From Ciona savignyi (taxonomy: Eukaryota > Chordata > Ascidiacea > Phlebobranchia > Cionidae), in assembly GCA_000149265.1 (NCBI GenBank), contig CH003028.1:436696-500695 (forward strand): a stretch of 64,000 bases of DNA, in the 5' to 3' direction. How positions within the stretch are numbered: the first letter of the stretch is position 1; each line of letters opens with the position of its first letter. This document shows positions 12,080 through 22,826 of the stretch, in pieces. A program made the position numbers and the translations under genes. The notes below the pieces were generated by a model. That model saw nothing but the letters and a program-made list of their open reading frames with translations, did not search any database and had not been told where the DNA came from.

Positions 12080-12409
12080 ATTTTTAAAACCCATTTTGTA
12101 TGTACGCTCTATGTTTCAGCATGCGGAAACGATCGGGTTCTGTGGTTGCCTAATCACACCTACGTTATATTTGATAGTTACAAAGTGTATAATGTTAGTT
12201 TTTTTTGCAATCAGAATCTCATGGGCTCTCTAGATACCTACATCTAAACTTAATATTATTGTTTATTGAATAAAATATTCAGTTTGGCTGTTTTAATAAC
12301 CGCTTCTAGGCGATTTTAGATGGATAACCCTGTGGTGCGGTTGGTGGAAACTTGACTTATTTTGGGGTTATCTTAAAATTTATGATTTTTTGTTTTTGTG
12401 ATAAGTAAT

Positions 12410-12645
12410 CACACGGGCAATCGTTAGACCACCTCGCACTCATTTTCGGGTTACCGGGGCTATTGCAATGTGTTGTGTATAATTTAAACGTTCCTTCAAT
12501 TTAGTAGAACCAATTGATCCACTGGGTTTATGCAATATATGTTAAGTGCCCCTTGCCCAAGGACAAAACCAACTAGTTAGCGACCAGTTTCGTACCTGTA
12601 AGCGACGTACTTAACAACCATCAGGCTAATCGGTCGGACCAGCAT
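12410..12645 (-). mobile_element. tRNA-headed SINE, degraded copy
   Basis: Matches the 58389-58671 copy in reverse: CGGGTTACCGGGGCTATTGC, CCTTGCCCAAGGACAAAACC, CGACCAGTTTCGTACCTG, and a partly decayed tRNA-like head at the right end. Confidence 0.7.
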
Positions 12646-13302
12646 AATACCATGTAATTGTTCTTGTAAAACCCTGTCGGTTTCCTTTTAATATAGGCTG
12701 CGGTTTACAGGGCTTAATAGTAATATCGTATCCCAACTTGGAACGAGTTATGACTCATGTGCGACATCTACCCTTCTCGTTAAAAAGAAGTTTCCGTGTC
12801 AATGTAATAAGCAAATGAGATAAATGTTCACACAGTTTAGCCGCGAAAATACGATATATATTTGTTAAATAGTTGCTTATTCTTAAACTTTTTTTAATTT
12901 AACCTAAATGCCAGTCTTTGGTATCGTGAATGTTTATTATTAATAACGGACCCATACCAGGTACAGATTAAAATCGAAAAACATTTGCGAATTGATAATG
13001 TTTCAGTGAAATAAAGTTGTGCAATTGGGTGCTGGTGGTTGACATTAATAATGACATTGATTAGTTATTACGCTTTCCAGTTGCCGTGTTTTCCTACAAA
13101 ATGGACGGTTATGTTCGATGCCGCTTTACATGTATACATTACACTGCAAATAACTAAAATACACCACACAGAAATTCTGCTGGTAGAAAATTATATACAA
13201 GAATCAGTAAGTTATATCGTGTCGCAGTTAACGGTTTCTGTCTAGAATAAATCAAATAAAGTTTAGGCTTCTGACAAAGTAATTCAAGTCTTGTTTTCCC
13301 CT
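12646..13302. other. Intergenic, no gene seen
   Basis: AT-rich 3' flank of the minus-strand ferritin-like gene. The short ORF at 13039-13245 has no recognisable features. Confidence 0.5.
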
Positions 13303-16300
13303 TTAGTCTTCTAGAAGGGAGTCTGCTTCATTAGTATTTTCCCTTATAAAGCTCCAAGTAGGCGAAGCATAGCAATCCTTGCATACTTCCCTGGAATCTG
13401 TGTCATCTTGTATCCCGATTGGGGTGGATACCAACTTCTTTCCGACTCTCTGTAATTGGAACATATGCCCGTAACAAGATGACATTAGATTCTTTTTGCC
13501 ACCAAAGACATTCTCCAAGCAATGAAGCAATTTCGAGTATACCTCATTGAAGTCGATATTACGTTTCCAAGCCTTCGTGTTTTCCTTGTACATTCCGTTG
13601 TTTGGGTTATGAACTAGCGGCCATACGCCGTCCTCCTGCAGCTGAATGTCATCTCCACCAAAGCAATAATCCTCTTCCGGTTTTAGATCGGTGCTACAAT
13701 CGTGTTGTGTCAAGTTTAAACAAATCAACTTAACGTTCAGATTACAGGTCACACACATTTTAACGATTTTCTTTTGGTGTGCGATCTCTAAGAAACGGTA
13801 ATAATGTGATATTTCTGGAGATTTTATTTGTTTTGTTGGCTCCATCACAAAGGGAGTACACCGGCTTCCCCCTTCACCCTGGTATACGATTTCAATCACG
13901 GCCTCCAGAGCTTTTTGCAAATCAACAATCGGGAAAAGAGGAGTGTACTCTAGATCTTGTCCAATGTTTTGAGAATTAGTATTGGCATCACCTTCCACCG
14001 CACTGGGCCCCCATTCACTCATGTCCACTTGTTTATTCTTATCTCCTGTGAAGATGGTCGGACTTGCACCTCCACCTCCAAGCGCGTTCATTTGCGTGCA
14101 CGATTCCAACATAGAGGCGAAGAGAGCAACTCTCAAATAAAAACCTCCGATTGTATTGGTGGGTTGAGTTGACAACTCCTTTATGTTATCGACTGAAAAA
14201 TTATAAATCGCCTGCCAAGTTTCCAGCTGGGTTTGTTGGTTGTTCGTGGTAGATAGTAAGCTTGATTTTCGCTCTTGCTTGACTTTTTGGTAGTCCTGCA
14301 GCAAACGCTGCATGTTTCTTGATTGTGGTTTTTGTTTCCCCGCATCACTTTTGGAACTAATTAATTCCCATAGTTCAGCGACTGAATGAAATATCTAAAC
14401 ATAACAAATGACGTCCTTAAAATATTATTAACATACGGAATTAAAATATAAATAAATAAACGGTTTAAATTATTTTAAATCTGATCGAGCCATTTACATA
14501 ATTTCGGTTCCGAAATCTTACATCATGGGGAGTACAAAATAAAGGCCAAGTTCTATCCACGCATAATAAAAGGCAAGCCTAGTAAACACAGAGCAATCTA
14601 TTTGGTGATCATTAAACACAAACAAATATTGTTGTGCCACCCGGCGTAATATAAGACGATACAGCTTTCTCTGTAACAAATGAAACGAGATTTTCTTAAC
14701 CATGAGTAAACTGTATATCGTTTATTTTAGTTTAGTTTAGTTTAGTTTAGTTTTTTTTAGTTTAGTTTAGTTTAGTTTAGTTTAGTTATTTTTTGCCCCA
14801 GTTATTAAAACTTGCAAGTTTTAGGCGTTAAACATACAGATTGTTCCTCTGCAGAAGCTGGGGTCTCAATTTTGGCGAAAAGGTCCCTCGCCACTTTTGT
14901 TGACATCGGTTCTATAGTCACGTTGAGGCCTGGCATAAGATCGTAGAAGGTTCCTATTCCCAAGGGACCGGGAAAGCGGGGAAGCAACTTTGTGTTGGTG
15001 AGATTTACTGTTCCCCCGACCTGGCGACCATGAAATGAGGTAATTTAGTTTGTGTTGTATATTGTGATTTATACTTCTTTACAGTAAAAAAGTAGTTAGT
15101 AAATTAGGTTGTTTGACAAGACAAAAATGACTTAACGACTTCTGTGCAGTTTGTATTTAAAATAAAGAGAACCGGAGCTACTGCACGGTGTTCAGTATGA
15201 AAACGTTTTACTGTATAATTTTAACACATTAGAACACTATATCTGTGCGATGTTCTTTGTAATGACACACCCGATTAGCCTGTTTTCGATATTACTTCCC
15301 TTATTCAGAGTAACAACCTGGTCCTGGGTCGGTTTCACATAACCAGTTCGACAGTCATGTTACAACCAAACGCAATCAATTTGTCCCCAATAAAAACTTA
15401 TTAAATTCGGTTCCGCTCTAGCAGTTTGCTAACAACACATTGTTAGTGTTTTTCTAATATTGTGTTTTTCAGCCAATAAGCCGCCGTAGCACATGTTAAC
15501 ATTTTTAAACAGGATAGGATAAGTTATAAAGATAAGATATTCGTGCTTATCCCCGTGAATGGGAAAACCAAGGGGGTTAACACACGTGTTGTGTATGATT
15601 CACAAGTTCCTTCAATTTGGTAGAACATTAATCCGCTGGGTTCAGGCATGAAAAGTTTTGCCCAGGGACACAACCGACTTGCTAGCGACCAGTTTCGTCC
15701 CTGAAACCTTTCGATTGAAAGGCGACGCACTTAACCGCTAGACCAACCGGCCGGCCTGTTTTAGGCTAAGTAAGATGTACCCTTCAAGCGAATATGTGTA
15801 GCTAGCCTCTAAATTAGTGAACGTTTTATTTAACTGGTCAACTCACAGAATTAATAAAGTTAGCTGCAAGTGCCATATGGAGCATTTCTTCCACAAACAC
15901 CGACTTCAATATTTTAGCCACATCAGTGTTTTTTCCACTTCGCAGACTTAGCCAAGCGGTAACATACGGTGGTATGGTGGTTAACTCTGTGACAATCGCG
16001 GCTTGTCCAAGCTGTTGTAGCTCTGTTATTTTTGCACCAAGAGTATTGGGATCACAGGAGAACTCTGGAAGGCAAATATTTAAACATCATTTTCGGTCTA
16101 TGACTTATCGCTTGGTTTACCACAATTTTGTTTGCTGGTTAACTATGGGTCCATTTTTGTAAAAGGAACACATATTGATTTTGTCCGTTTTTTATTTTTA
16201 ATTTCTTTATTGTTTTTACAGCGGTGTCTTGTCCGCTAGATATCATGGAATTAAAAGTTTTTAAAGAAGTTAAAAGTTCGAATATTTTTAATGAAAAGGT

Positions 16301-17857
16301 AATTATTTTCCAAAAACCAAAATTTATCCCTAGGGATAGTATGGCAACCCAAACAACACAGTAACAATAGGGTTCAAACCTTTAGCAATGTTAGATAACA
16401 TGACGAAGACATGCAAGAATCTAACAAAGCTATATACTTCTTAACTAACATGGATAGCAACTTTGGCTTGTTAACTCGGTCCCGAACCGTTTCTGCTTGC
16501 AAACCAAACTACATAAACCGTATATAAAATATACCAGCTTTGGTTAGGAATCCTACTTGTATAAATATAGATGGGGCAGAGTCAAGCTGTGTTTTAAAGA
16601 ATGTGGTGGATAACATGTGGTTAAAGTTCTCTAATAATTAAGTGTTTTGTTTGACGTTAATATTTTCAGTCACTTTCCTTTTATCGTTCGTTCGTTTTCA
16701 CACAAAAATGACCACCTAACAATCATATTCCTTATTTGTAAATCAAACCAAGTAGCTTGCCCCCTTCCCATTGAACTACTTTGACAACCATACACCACTT
16801 TACCTGATGGAACAGCTTTAACCGGTTTAACGCAGCCACGATCCAGGGTTTGTGGACGACCCTTACAGCTTCCCGACTCGTCTGTTGTCTGGTAAGTTGT
16901 GTGGTGTGACACGCATGCTGGTTCTTCCCAAACTTCTTTGTCGCCTGTATTAACAAACTAACCAATCGAAGTATGTAGTGCCGTTTAGTCCCGGCATAAA
17001 ACGCATAGTTTATTTAATTTACTTACTTATTTTTGCCTATGTATTTATCTTAAAAATTTCGTAAAAACCAAAGAGGACCAATTTTGCTTCGTTTACCTGT
17101 GGATGCACTTTTACAATTTTTCGCGCTCACGTGTTGCTCTTTCTTTATGTAAGATTTATCGTCGCCATATTGTACATATTTATATCGATGTCACGAGGGA
17201 ATAAGATCGCTATAGTATTCCCTTTTTTTCCCAACATTTCACCAAATTATAAAACACTTGTTTTTTTACCTCCTGATCATTATCGTAAGTTAATCGGTCG
17301 TTTAATAGTTTTAGTTAGTATGTTTTGAAATTATCGGTTATTGTTAAGATGTATATGACATGCTTTGGCTTATGTTCAGTCACAATTTGGTAATTATTGT
17401 TTTGTTTCTTAAATTAGTAAATTTGTGATCATTTATTAGTACATATTATATTTTTTTCTTAGAAAACCGTCATTTCATTAAGACTTTTCTTTACCGCAAC
17501 CATTCACAATTTCGAATAAATTCAAGTTTTGGACAATGACGCGTTATTTCAAACTCTGAATAAGAGACGCCGTCTAAGCATACTGCAATTTCTCATAAAG
17601 ACACTTGCTAACAGCCCACACCTATAGTCGGGAAGTTACACTTTACAAGATTTTGCTTTTACCGGTTGTTTTATTTTTGTTAATACCGTTTGTTCGCGGG
17701 CATAAGCCCTTTATTTGCCTTTTTCCCCTTAAAAAGACAGAAAACAAAAAACGCGGCACTTACTAACAACGGGTTCGAGTTTGCCAGAAACATCTTGAGT
17801 AGTACTTGCTATAACCCCTGCTGCAAACAATGATAAGCCCAATATAATCCAGTACAT
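13303..17857 (-). CDS. Secreted ferritin-like protein, VioB/iminophenyl-pyruvate dimer synthase type, 5 exons
   Basis: Exons 17857-17764, 16944-16804, 16064-15847, 15020-14838 and 14394-13303 use GT-AG introns, all phases match, and the total is 1728 nt (575 aa). Residues 1-18 are a signal peptide (MYWIILGLSLFAAGVIA). The family signature follows: TELTTIPPY (Glu ~105), EEMLHMALAANFINS (Glu ~138, His ~141), GGTVNLTN, LLPRFPGPLGIG, TIGGFYLR, and the second helix pair YQGEG (Glu ~386) and HYYRFLEI (His ~409, Glu ~415). This matches the Pfam 'Ferritin-like' family (PF12902) that includes VioB, which in bacteria couples two indole-imine molecules in violacein synthesis. The likely di-iron ligands are present. 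An extra Cys-rich segment (residues 33-80) precedes the domain. The animal substrate is unknown; secretion makes a VioB-like cytosolic role unlikely. An acceptor-like TTTGCAG lies 5 nt before the ATG. Confidence 0.85.
14725..14815 (-). mobile_element. 3' end of a retroposon with (CTAAA)n tail
   Basis: (TTTAG)n on the plus strand (14725-14787) is followed by TTTTTTGCCCCAGTTATTAAA. The same junction occurs at 59275-59325. Read on the minus strand this is a retroposon 3' end with a CTAAA tail, inserted in intron 4 of the ferritin-like gene. Confidence 0.6.
15511..15757 (-). mobile_element. tRNA-headed SINE with internal deletion
   Basis: The reverse-strand copy runs from the TTATCCCCGTGAATGGG tail region to the head (GAAAGGCGACGCACTTAACC, CTAGACCAACCGGCCGG). 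About 50 bp between the GTTAACACACG part and the TGTTGTGTATGATTCAC part is missing relative to 58389-58671. It lies in intron 3 of the ferritin-like gene. Confidence 0.8.
16448..16680. repeat. Diverged duplicate of 19067-19610
   Basis: Shared runs include the TAGCAA...TTGTTAACT...CCCGAACCGTT part, the GTATAAAATAT part and the GTGGTGG...ATGTGGTT(A/G)AAGTTCTCT part. This copy, in intron 2 of the ferritin-like gene, lacks the SINE present in the other. Confidence 0.65.
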
Positions 17858-18104
17858 TCTTTCTGCAAATATAAAACGCACAACGTTAAATATTAAACTA
17901 TTTTGTTTAAATTAGGCACATTTGGACATTGCCTAACCTATAAAACCCAGTGGAATAATGGGTACTAGTATATAAAAAAACGTCTCTATTATACTTAACA
18001 CACTGCAATATAACCCGTGTTTTCCCAGTAACAGAGATAAACATTAATATCCTATCCAATCCTAATTGATTCACACAAGGAGTTTACCTGTAACAAACGT
18101 CCCG

Positions 18105-18190
18105 AGTATACGGTGGTCCATAAGTGCAATCCTAAAAACTTTTTACAGCCTAAAAAACTGTTTTACACCAGCAAAACTATTTTACGTTCC
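18105..18190. mobile_element. Orphan end of the foldback family
   Basis: TACGGTGGTCCATAAGTGCAATCCT and the following A/T runs match the outer end of the large foldback element (20126 onward). Only ~80 bp is present. Confidence 0.55.
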
Positions 18191-19066
18191 ACACCCTTTC
18201 CTCACTGTCGTCAGCAAATAACAATTTTAAGTACAATATTTCACTTTAAAATCATGCAAGTTACTAAAGTATATTTTATATACAATAGTCTTCTTTTCAA
18301 ATGTACTTACTATTCGTATTGTACACAAATGTACAAGTCGTTTGAAATAAGACTCGCACTAGCTGTATATACTCAATAAAATATAAAATTTGATGTGGCC
18401 ATACTAATATTAAACGCCTGGTATCGAATCAACCACGTCAAACTAAATCCAAGCACTGAGAAAAAAACGTGGTACCTAAGAAGTGTCTCTTTGTAAACCG
18501 TTCATTAGACGAAAGACTAGTATCGCTTAAACGAACAATACTATGTATAGACCTTTACACAACAAAGTGAACTGTCGCTTATTTTCATATCATTCAATTT
18601 TAGTACGATAATATGGAAGGTTAAAAAGGCTAACTTAAAAACTGAGACAACAAAAAAAGGGAAATCTGCCACCGAAGACCCATATTGTTCGCAGCTGTAT
18701 GGTCGCCTCAAGTGTTTATTAACTTTTTAAGGGCGGAAACATGTCTATCATAATATAATTAATTATATGTATTCGTCGATGTGGAAATGGATCATGAAAA
18801 GCATTGATAGATCTTCCCACCTTTTAAACCCAATCATCCATCTATCATGTAGGTTTATGGTGAAGAATGGTTATTGACAATGTATCAATGACAGTTTTCA
18901 TTGTTTATTCAGATCGTTCTATACTAATTAAATTTTCTATACACAGGTGGGCGTGGGAAATGGTAGGCAAGCCTGTTAGTCATTGTATATACAGTGGTGA
19001 ATTCCCGCATCTATGCATAGTTGCTCTAATCTAACAATAGTAGCCTATTATAGGCTACATTTAATT

Positions 19067-19610
19067 TAACATGAATAGCAAGTTTGATTTGTTAACTAAG
19101 GCCCCAATCCGTTGCTACTTGCAAAAAAATACACAAACTGTGTATAAAATATGCCATATTATGATTAGGATTAGGATAGGATAGGATATTCATGTTTATC
19201 CCCGTGAATGGGAAAACCAAGGGGATTAACAAACGGGAAATTGTCAGATCACCTAGAGTCCACCGTCGGGTTACCGGAGCTATTGCAGTGTGTTGTATAT
19301 GATAGACACGTTTCTTCATTTTGGTAGAACACAATAATCCGCTAATGTCCGTAAAGTGTCTTGCCCAAGGACACAACCGACCAGCTAGCGATCCCTTTCG
19401 CATCTGCAACCGTTCGATGGAAAGGCGACGAACTAAAACGCCAGACCAACCGGTCGGACTTAGGGACCTTACTTGTTTAAATAAATATAGGCTACATGAG
19501 GTAGACGCAAACTGTGTTTTACAAATTGTGGTGGTTAAAATGTGGTTGAAGTTCTCTCGAAATTGAGTGGGTTTGTTTGATGCTTGCGACTCATTTACTT
19601 TTTATCCTTT
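19067..19610. repeat. Diverged duplicate of 16448-16680, split by a SINE
   Basis: Homology covers 19067-19167 and 19462-19610; the SINE at 19168-19460 sits between. This is a natural filled versus empty site comparison. Confidence 0.65.
19168..19460 (-). mobile_element. tRNA-headed SINE, nearly complete
   Basis: From the left: a (TAGGATA)-like tail, TTTATCCCCGTGAATGGG, CGTCGGGTTACCGGAGCTAT, CTTGCCCAAGGACACAACCG, and a head with GAAAGGCGACGAACTAAAAC, CCAGACCAACCGGTCGG. Flanks share TTAGG-type sequence, probably the target duplication. Confidence 0.85.
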
Positions 19611-19945
19611 ACACAACAAGGTAATGTGATGTTACTTTTAATGTAGTATGACCATACTAAATTGCTTGAAACTTATAAGGGTCAAAAACATTATTTGAAT
19701 TTCATTTCGGAATTTTTTTTATTACCTTTTTCACTCTAATCCACACTTTACAGCCCACACCTTCTGCTAACGCCCAACACCATTAATATTGAACGGGCTT
19801 TAATTCAACAATTATACACATGGTTTAATAAAGTATTTGAACAAAGTATGTATATTGCATTTAGTCTTGCAGGTGGAGGTTTGAAACTAGGGCAAGGCAG
19901 TTAACGGACATTGATTGAATCTAGTGGAATTATAGATTCTAAAAA

Positions 19946-20105
19946 GTTGAAGGAACGTCTGAATCATACACAACACACACACTGCAATAGCTATAGTAAC
20001 CAGACGGTGTGTGTGTTGTACTAAAATTAAAAGAATGGCTCATCCATATACAATTCAATGCTGTTGAGTAACTCGATGGCGTAAGCAAGCTAATCTGAAA
20101 AATTA
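19946..20105 (+). mobile_element. SINE fragment
   Basis: GAAGGAACGTCTGAATCATA, an ACACACACTGCAATAGC run and CCAGACGGTG correspond to the middle of the SINE, followed by decayed tail sequence next to the foldback element. Confidence 0.5.
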
Positions 20106-20186
20106 CCCCGTCATAACGGCCCTTACGTACGGTGGCCCATAAGGGCAATCCTGAAATTTTATTTCAGTCTACAAAACTATTTCATA

Positions 20187-20290
20187 ATCGACCAAAATAT
20201 TTTCAAATCGACAAAAATATTTTCAAATCGACAAAAATATTTTCAAATCGACAAAAATGTTTTCAAATCTACAAAAATGTTTTCAAATCG
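20187..20290. repeat. 20-bp tandem subrepeats, left arm (5 to 6 units)
   Basis: The unit is ATTTTCAAATCGACAAAAAT, repeated in exact 20-bp register with few substitutions. Confidence 0.9.
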
Positions 20291-21176
20291 GCAAAACTCT
20301 CTTGCCGATCGGCATGTCTTTTTTTGTAGCCAATCGGCAAAACTCTTTTGCCGATCGGCAAATCTTTTTTGTAGCCAACCGGCAAAACTCTTTTACTGAT
20401 CGGCAAATCTTTTTTGTAGCCAACCGACAAAAATATTTTCAAATCGGGAAAACTATTTCGCCGATCCGCAAATCTTTTATGTAGCCAATCGACAAAACTA
20501 TTTTGCCGATTGGCAAAACTATTTTGTCAATCGGCAAAACTTTTTTAGGAACCGCAAATCTTTAATTCACTGTCGACAAAAGTATTTTCGAGTCGAAAAT
20601 GAATTTTTGAGCCGGATAAGGTAATATTAACTTAGGTTCAAGAAACTGCCGTTAAAATCTTTACAAGGTTTGTCCAAGGAAACAACCGACTTGTTGCTTA
20701 CAGTGGCTGGTTTCTATCGGCCACCTTTCGGCTAAGAGTCCTGCGCGCCGCATCACTAAGCCAATCGTCCAGGCGACTAGGCTTCGAATTTATTTTACAA
20801 TATTGTTTGTTTTTTTGTAAAGCTATTATAATACTTACAATGTACATGTATCATAAAGCTAAGCTACCCAACCGTCCAACTTCTACGAGGTCGAATATCA
20901 AATGGGGAGAGAATCTAGCGATAATAGCAAAAAAGAAAGGATATAGTTGTTCTGCATGAAACAATGAGAGCCTACAGCCAATCAGAATCGCCACAGTTTT
21001 TATTATACTAAACTTGCTTTATATATTTTTGTCAACGACAAGAGGTTAAATGTGTTTGCTTTGCCATCGTTTGACGACGAAAACACAATAAATAAAATCA
21101 AACTGGTTTATTTTTGACACACTGGCAAACTGTACTGCAGTCAATCTCACTAGTATGCCACTGCAATAGCTTATAG

Positions 21177-21740
21177 CTGGGGTCGGCAACCTTTTATAGT
21201 CGCGGGCCAAAACCAAACTTAACATGATCTTGGCGGGCCGTAATCAATTTTTCAACTCCACATTAAGTTTTCTACGTTATGATAACATTTTAAGATTGCA
21301 AAATCAATTAGAAAAATATATGTTTACTACCTAGTATTATCTATCGTACAGGACTTTACTTAGTAAAGAACACGATGCAAACACATATGAAATAGCAAAA
21401 ACGATGTCTGTTGTGTTATAATGTAAGATGTTATAATATGTGTCATGACGTCATAATATTACAATTGGATTGCTTCTACTCTCACTAATGCGCATGCCAA
21501 CAAACACACTTATTGCTTTCTCTCAAAGCATTGTCTTTGTTTGCACGCACACATTCTCAATAGACACGGTCAGGCGCATTTTTTATTATTGCCGCATAGA
21601 TTGTCAAAATTCATCAAAATCTAAGATTGCAGATGACACAGTGCCTGTATTCTATAATACTTCAGTTAGATGTCTCGGGCCAGATGATTTGGCTTGGCGG
21701 GTCGGATGCGGCCCGCCGTGCCGTGGGTTGCCGACCCCTG
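21177..21740. mobile_element. hAT-type MITE inside the foldback loop
   Basis: Terminal inverted repeats CTGGGGTCGGCAACC and GGTTGCCGACCCCTG, with GCGGGCC just inside both, are typical hAT ends. The flanking 8-mers GCTTATAG and GCTAGTAA match at 5 of 8 positions, as expected for a decayed target duplication. There is no transposase. Confidence 0.8.
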
Positions 21741-22377
21741 GCTAGTAATTACCCTTTTTTATGCAGGCCTAGTTACTGCAACAACGTGTCATTTTGTGGC
21801 GGTTCTGATTGTTTCATGCAGAACGACTGTATCCTTTTTTTGCTATTATCGCTTAATTCTCTCCCCATTTGATATTCGACCTCGTAGAAGTTGGACGGTT
21901 GGGTAGCTTAGCTTTATGAATCATGTACATTATTAGTATGATAATAACTTTACAAAAAAACAAACAATGTTGTTAAATAAATTTTAAGCCTAGTCGCCTG
22001 GACGATTGGCTTAGTGATGCGGCGCGCAGGAACCTCAACCGAAAGGCGCCGATAGAAACTTGCCGCTGTAAGCAACAAGTCGGGTGTGTCCTTGGACAAA
22101 CCATGTAAAGACTTTAACAGCAGATGCTTGAACCTAGTCAATATTACCTTTTCCGACTCAAAAATACATTTTCGACAGTCAATTAAAGATTTGCGGTTCC
22201 TAAAAAAGTTTTGCCGATTAACAAAATATTTTTGTCGATTTGCAAAATAGTTTTGCCGATTGGCTACAAAAAAGATTTGCGGATCGGTAAAAGAGTTTTA
22301 CCGATTGGCTAAAAAAAAGATTTGCCGATCGGCAAAATAGTTTTGCCGATTGGCTACAAAAAAAAATTTGCGGATCG

Positions 22378-22545
22378 GTAAAAGAATTTTGCCGATTTGA
22401 AAACATTTTTGTAGATTTGAAAATATTTTTGTCGATTTGAAAATATCTTTGTCGATTTGAAAATATTTTTGTCGATTTGAAAACATTTTTGTCGATTTGA
22501 AAACATTTTTGTCGATTTGAAAACATTTTTGTCGATTATGAAATA
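22378..22545. repeat. 20-bp tandem subrepeats, right arm (7 to 8 units)
   Basis: Inverted version of the left-arm unit (GATTTGAAAATATTTTTGTC), again in exact 20-bp register but with about two more copies. Confidence 0.9.
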
Positions 22546-22826
22546 GTTTTGTAGACTGAAAAAAAAATTCAGGATTGCCCTTATGCGCCACTTCCGTTTT
22601 CCCATTTACGGAAATAAACGTTTTGCCTAATATTAGACAACGTTATGTTACGTTATACGAAAGTCAAGAGCTTTTTGCGTACTGGAACAAATTAAGTTTT
22701 TTATAGTTTTCCGATCGTGATACCTTGAGCACATTTGTGGGACAGAAGGAGGACAATTACAGTAAAATGATATGCCCATATTAAATTAATAACTTTTGAC
22801 ATATAAATTGAAGATCCCCAAATAAC

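Larger units (their letters stand above)
3983..12262. repeat. Duplicated block, copy 2, interrupted twice
   Basis: The order is A' (3983-4202), then about 1.2 kb absent from copy 1, then B' (5409-6282), the LINE insertion (6283-12069), and the rest of B' (about 12080-12262). The sequence at 3811-3850 in copy 1 serves as an approximate empty site for the LINE insertion point. After the right target duplication, copy 2 carries about 13 extra bases relative to copy 1. Confidence 0.7.
20126..22592. mobile_element. Large foldback element with ~0.8-kb inverted arms
   Basis: The left arm (about 20126-21000) and right arm (about 21785-22592) are inverted copies. Outer ends read GTGGC(C/G)CATAAGGGCAATCCTGA. 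Inside each arm, in order, are 20-bp tandem subrepeats, GCCGATCGGCAAA-type subrepeats, a SINE-like segment, and a segment ending GCATGAAACAAT. The loop (about 21000-21785) contains a hAT-type MITE. No transposase frame is present, so it is non-autonomous. The architecture resembles Drosophila FB and Galileo-type foldback elements. Target duplications are not clear. Confidence 0.8.

Noticed and set aside
14518..14703. Possible extra exon of the ferritin-like gene
   Set aside because: Exon 4 joins directly in phase to the 14394 acceptor and family alignment needs no extra residues; no frame here fits the phases.
21470..21906. Plus-strand ORFs in the foldback loop
   Set aside because: They run through hAT terminal repeats and arm sequence, and have no transposase-like features.
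20187..22545. Regular 20-bp repeats that could look like a CRISPR array
   Set aside because: The units are directly adjacent with no unique spacers, lie in inverted arms of a foldback element, and the genome is eukaryotic.
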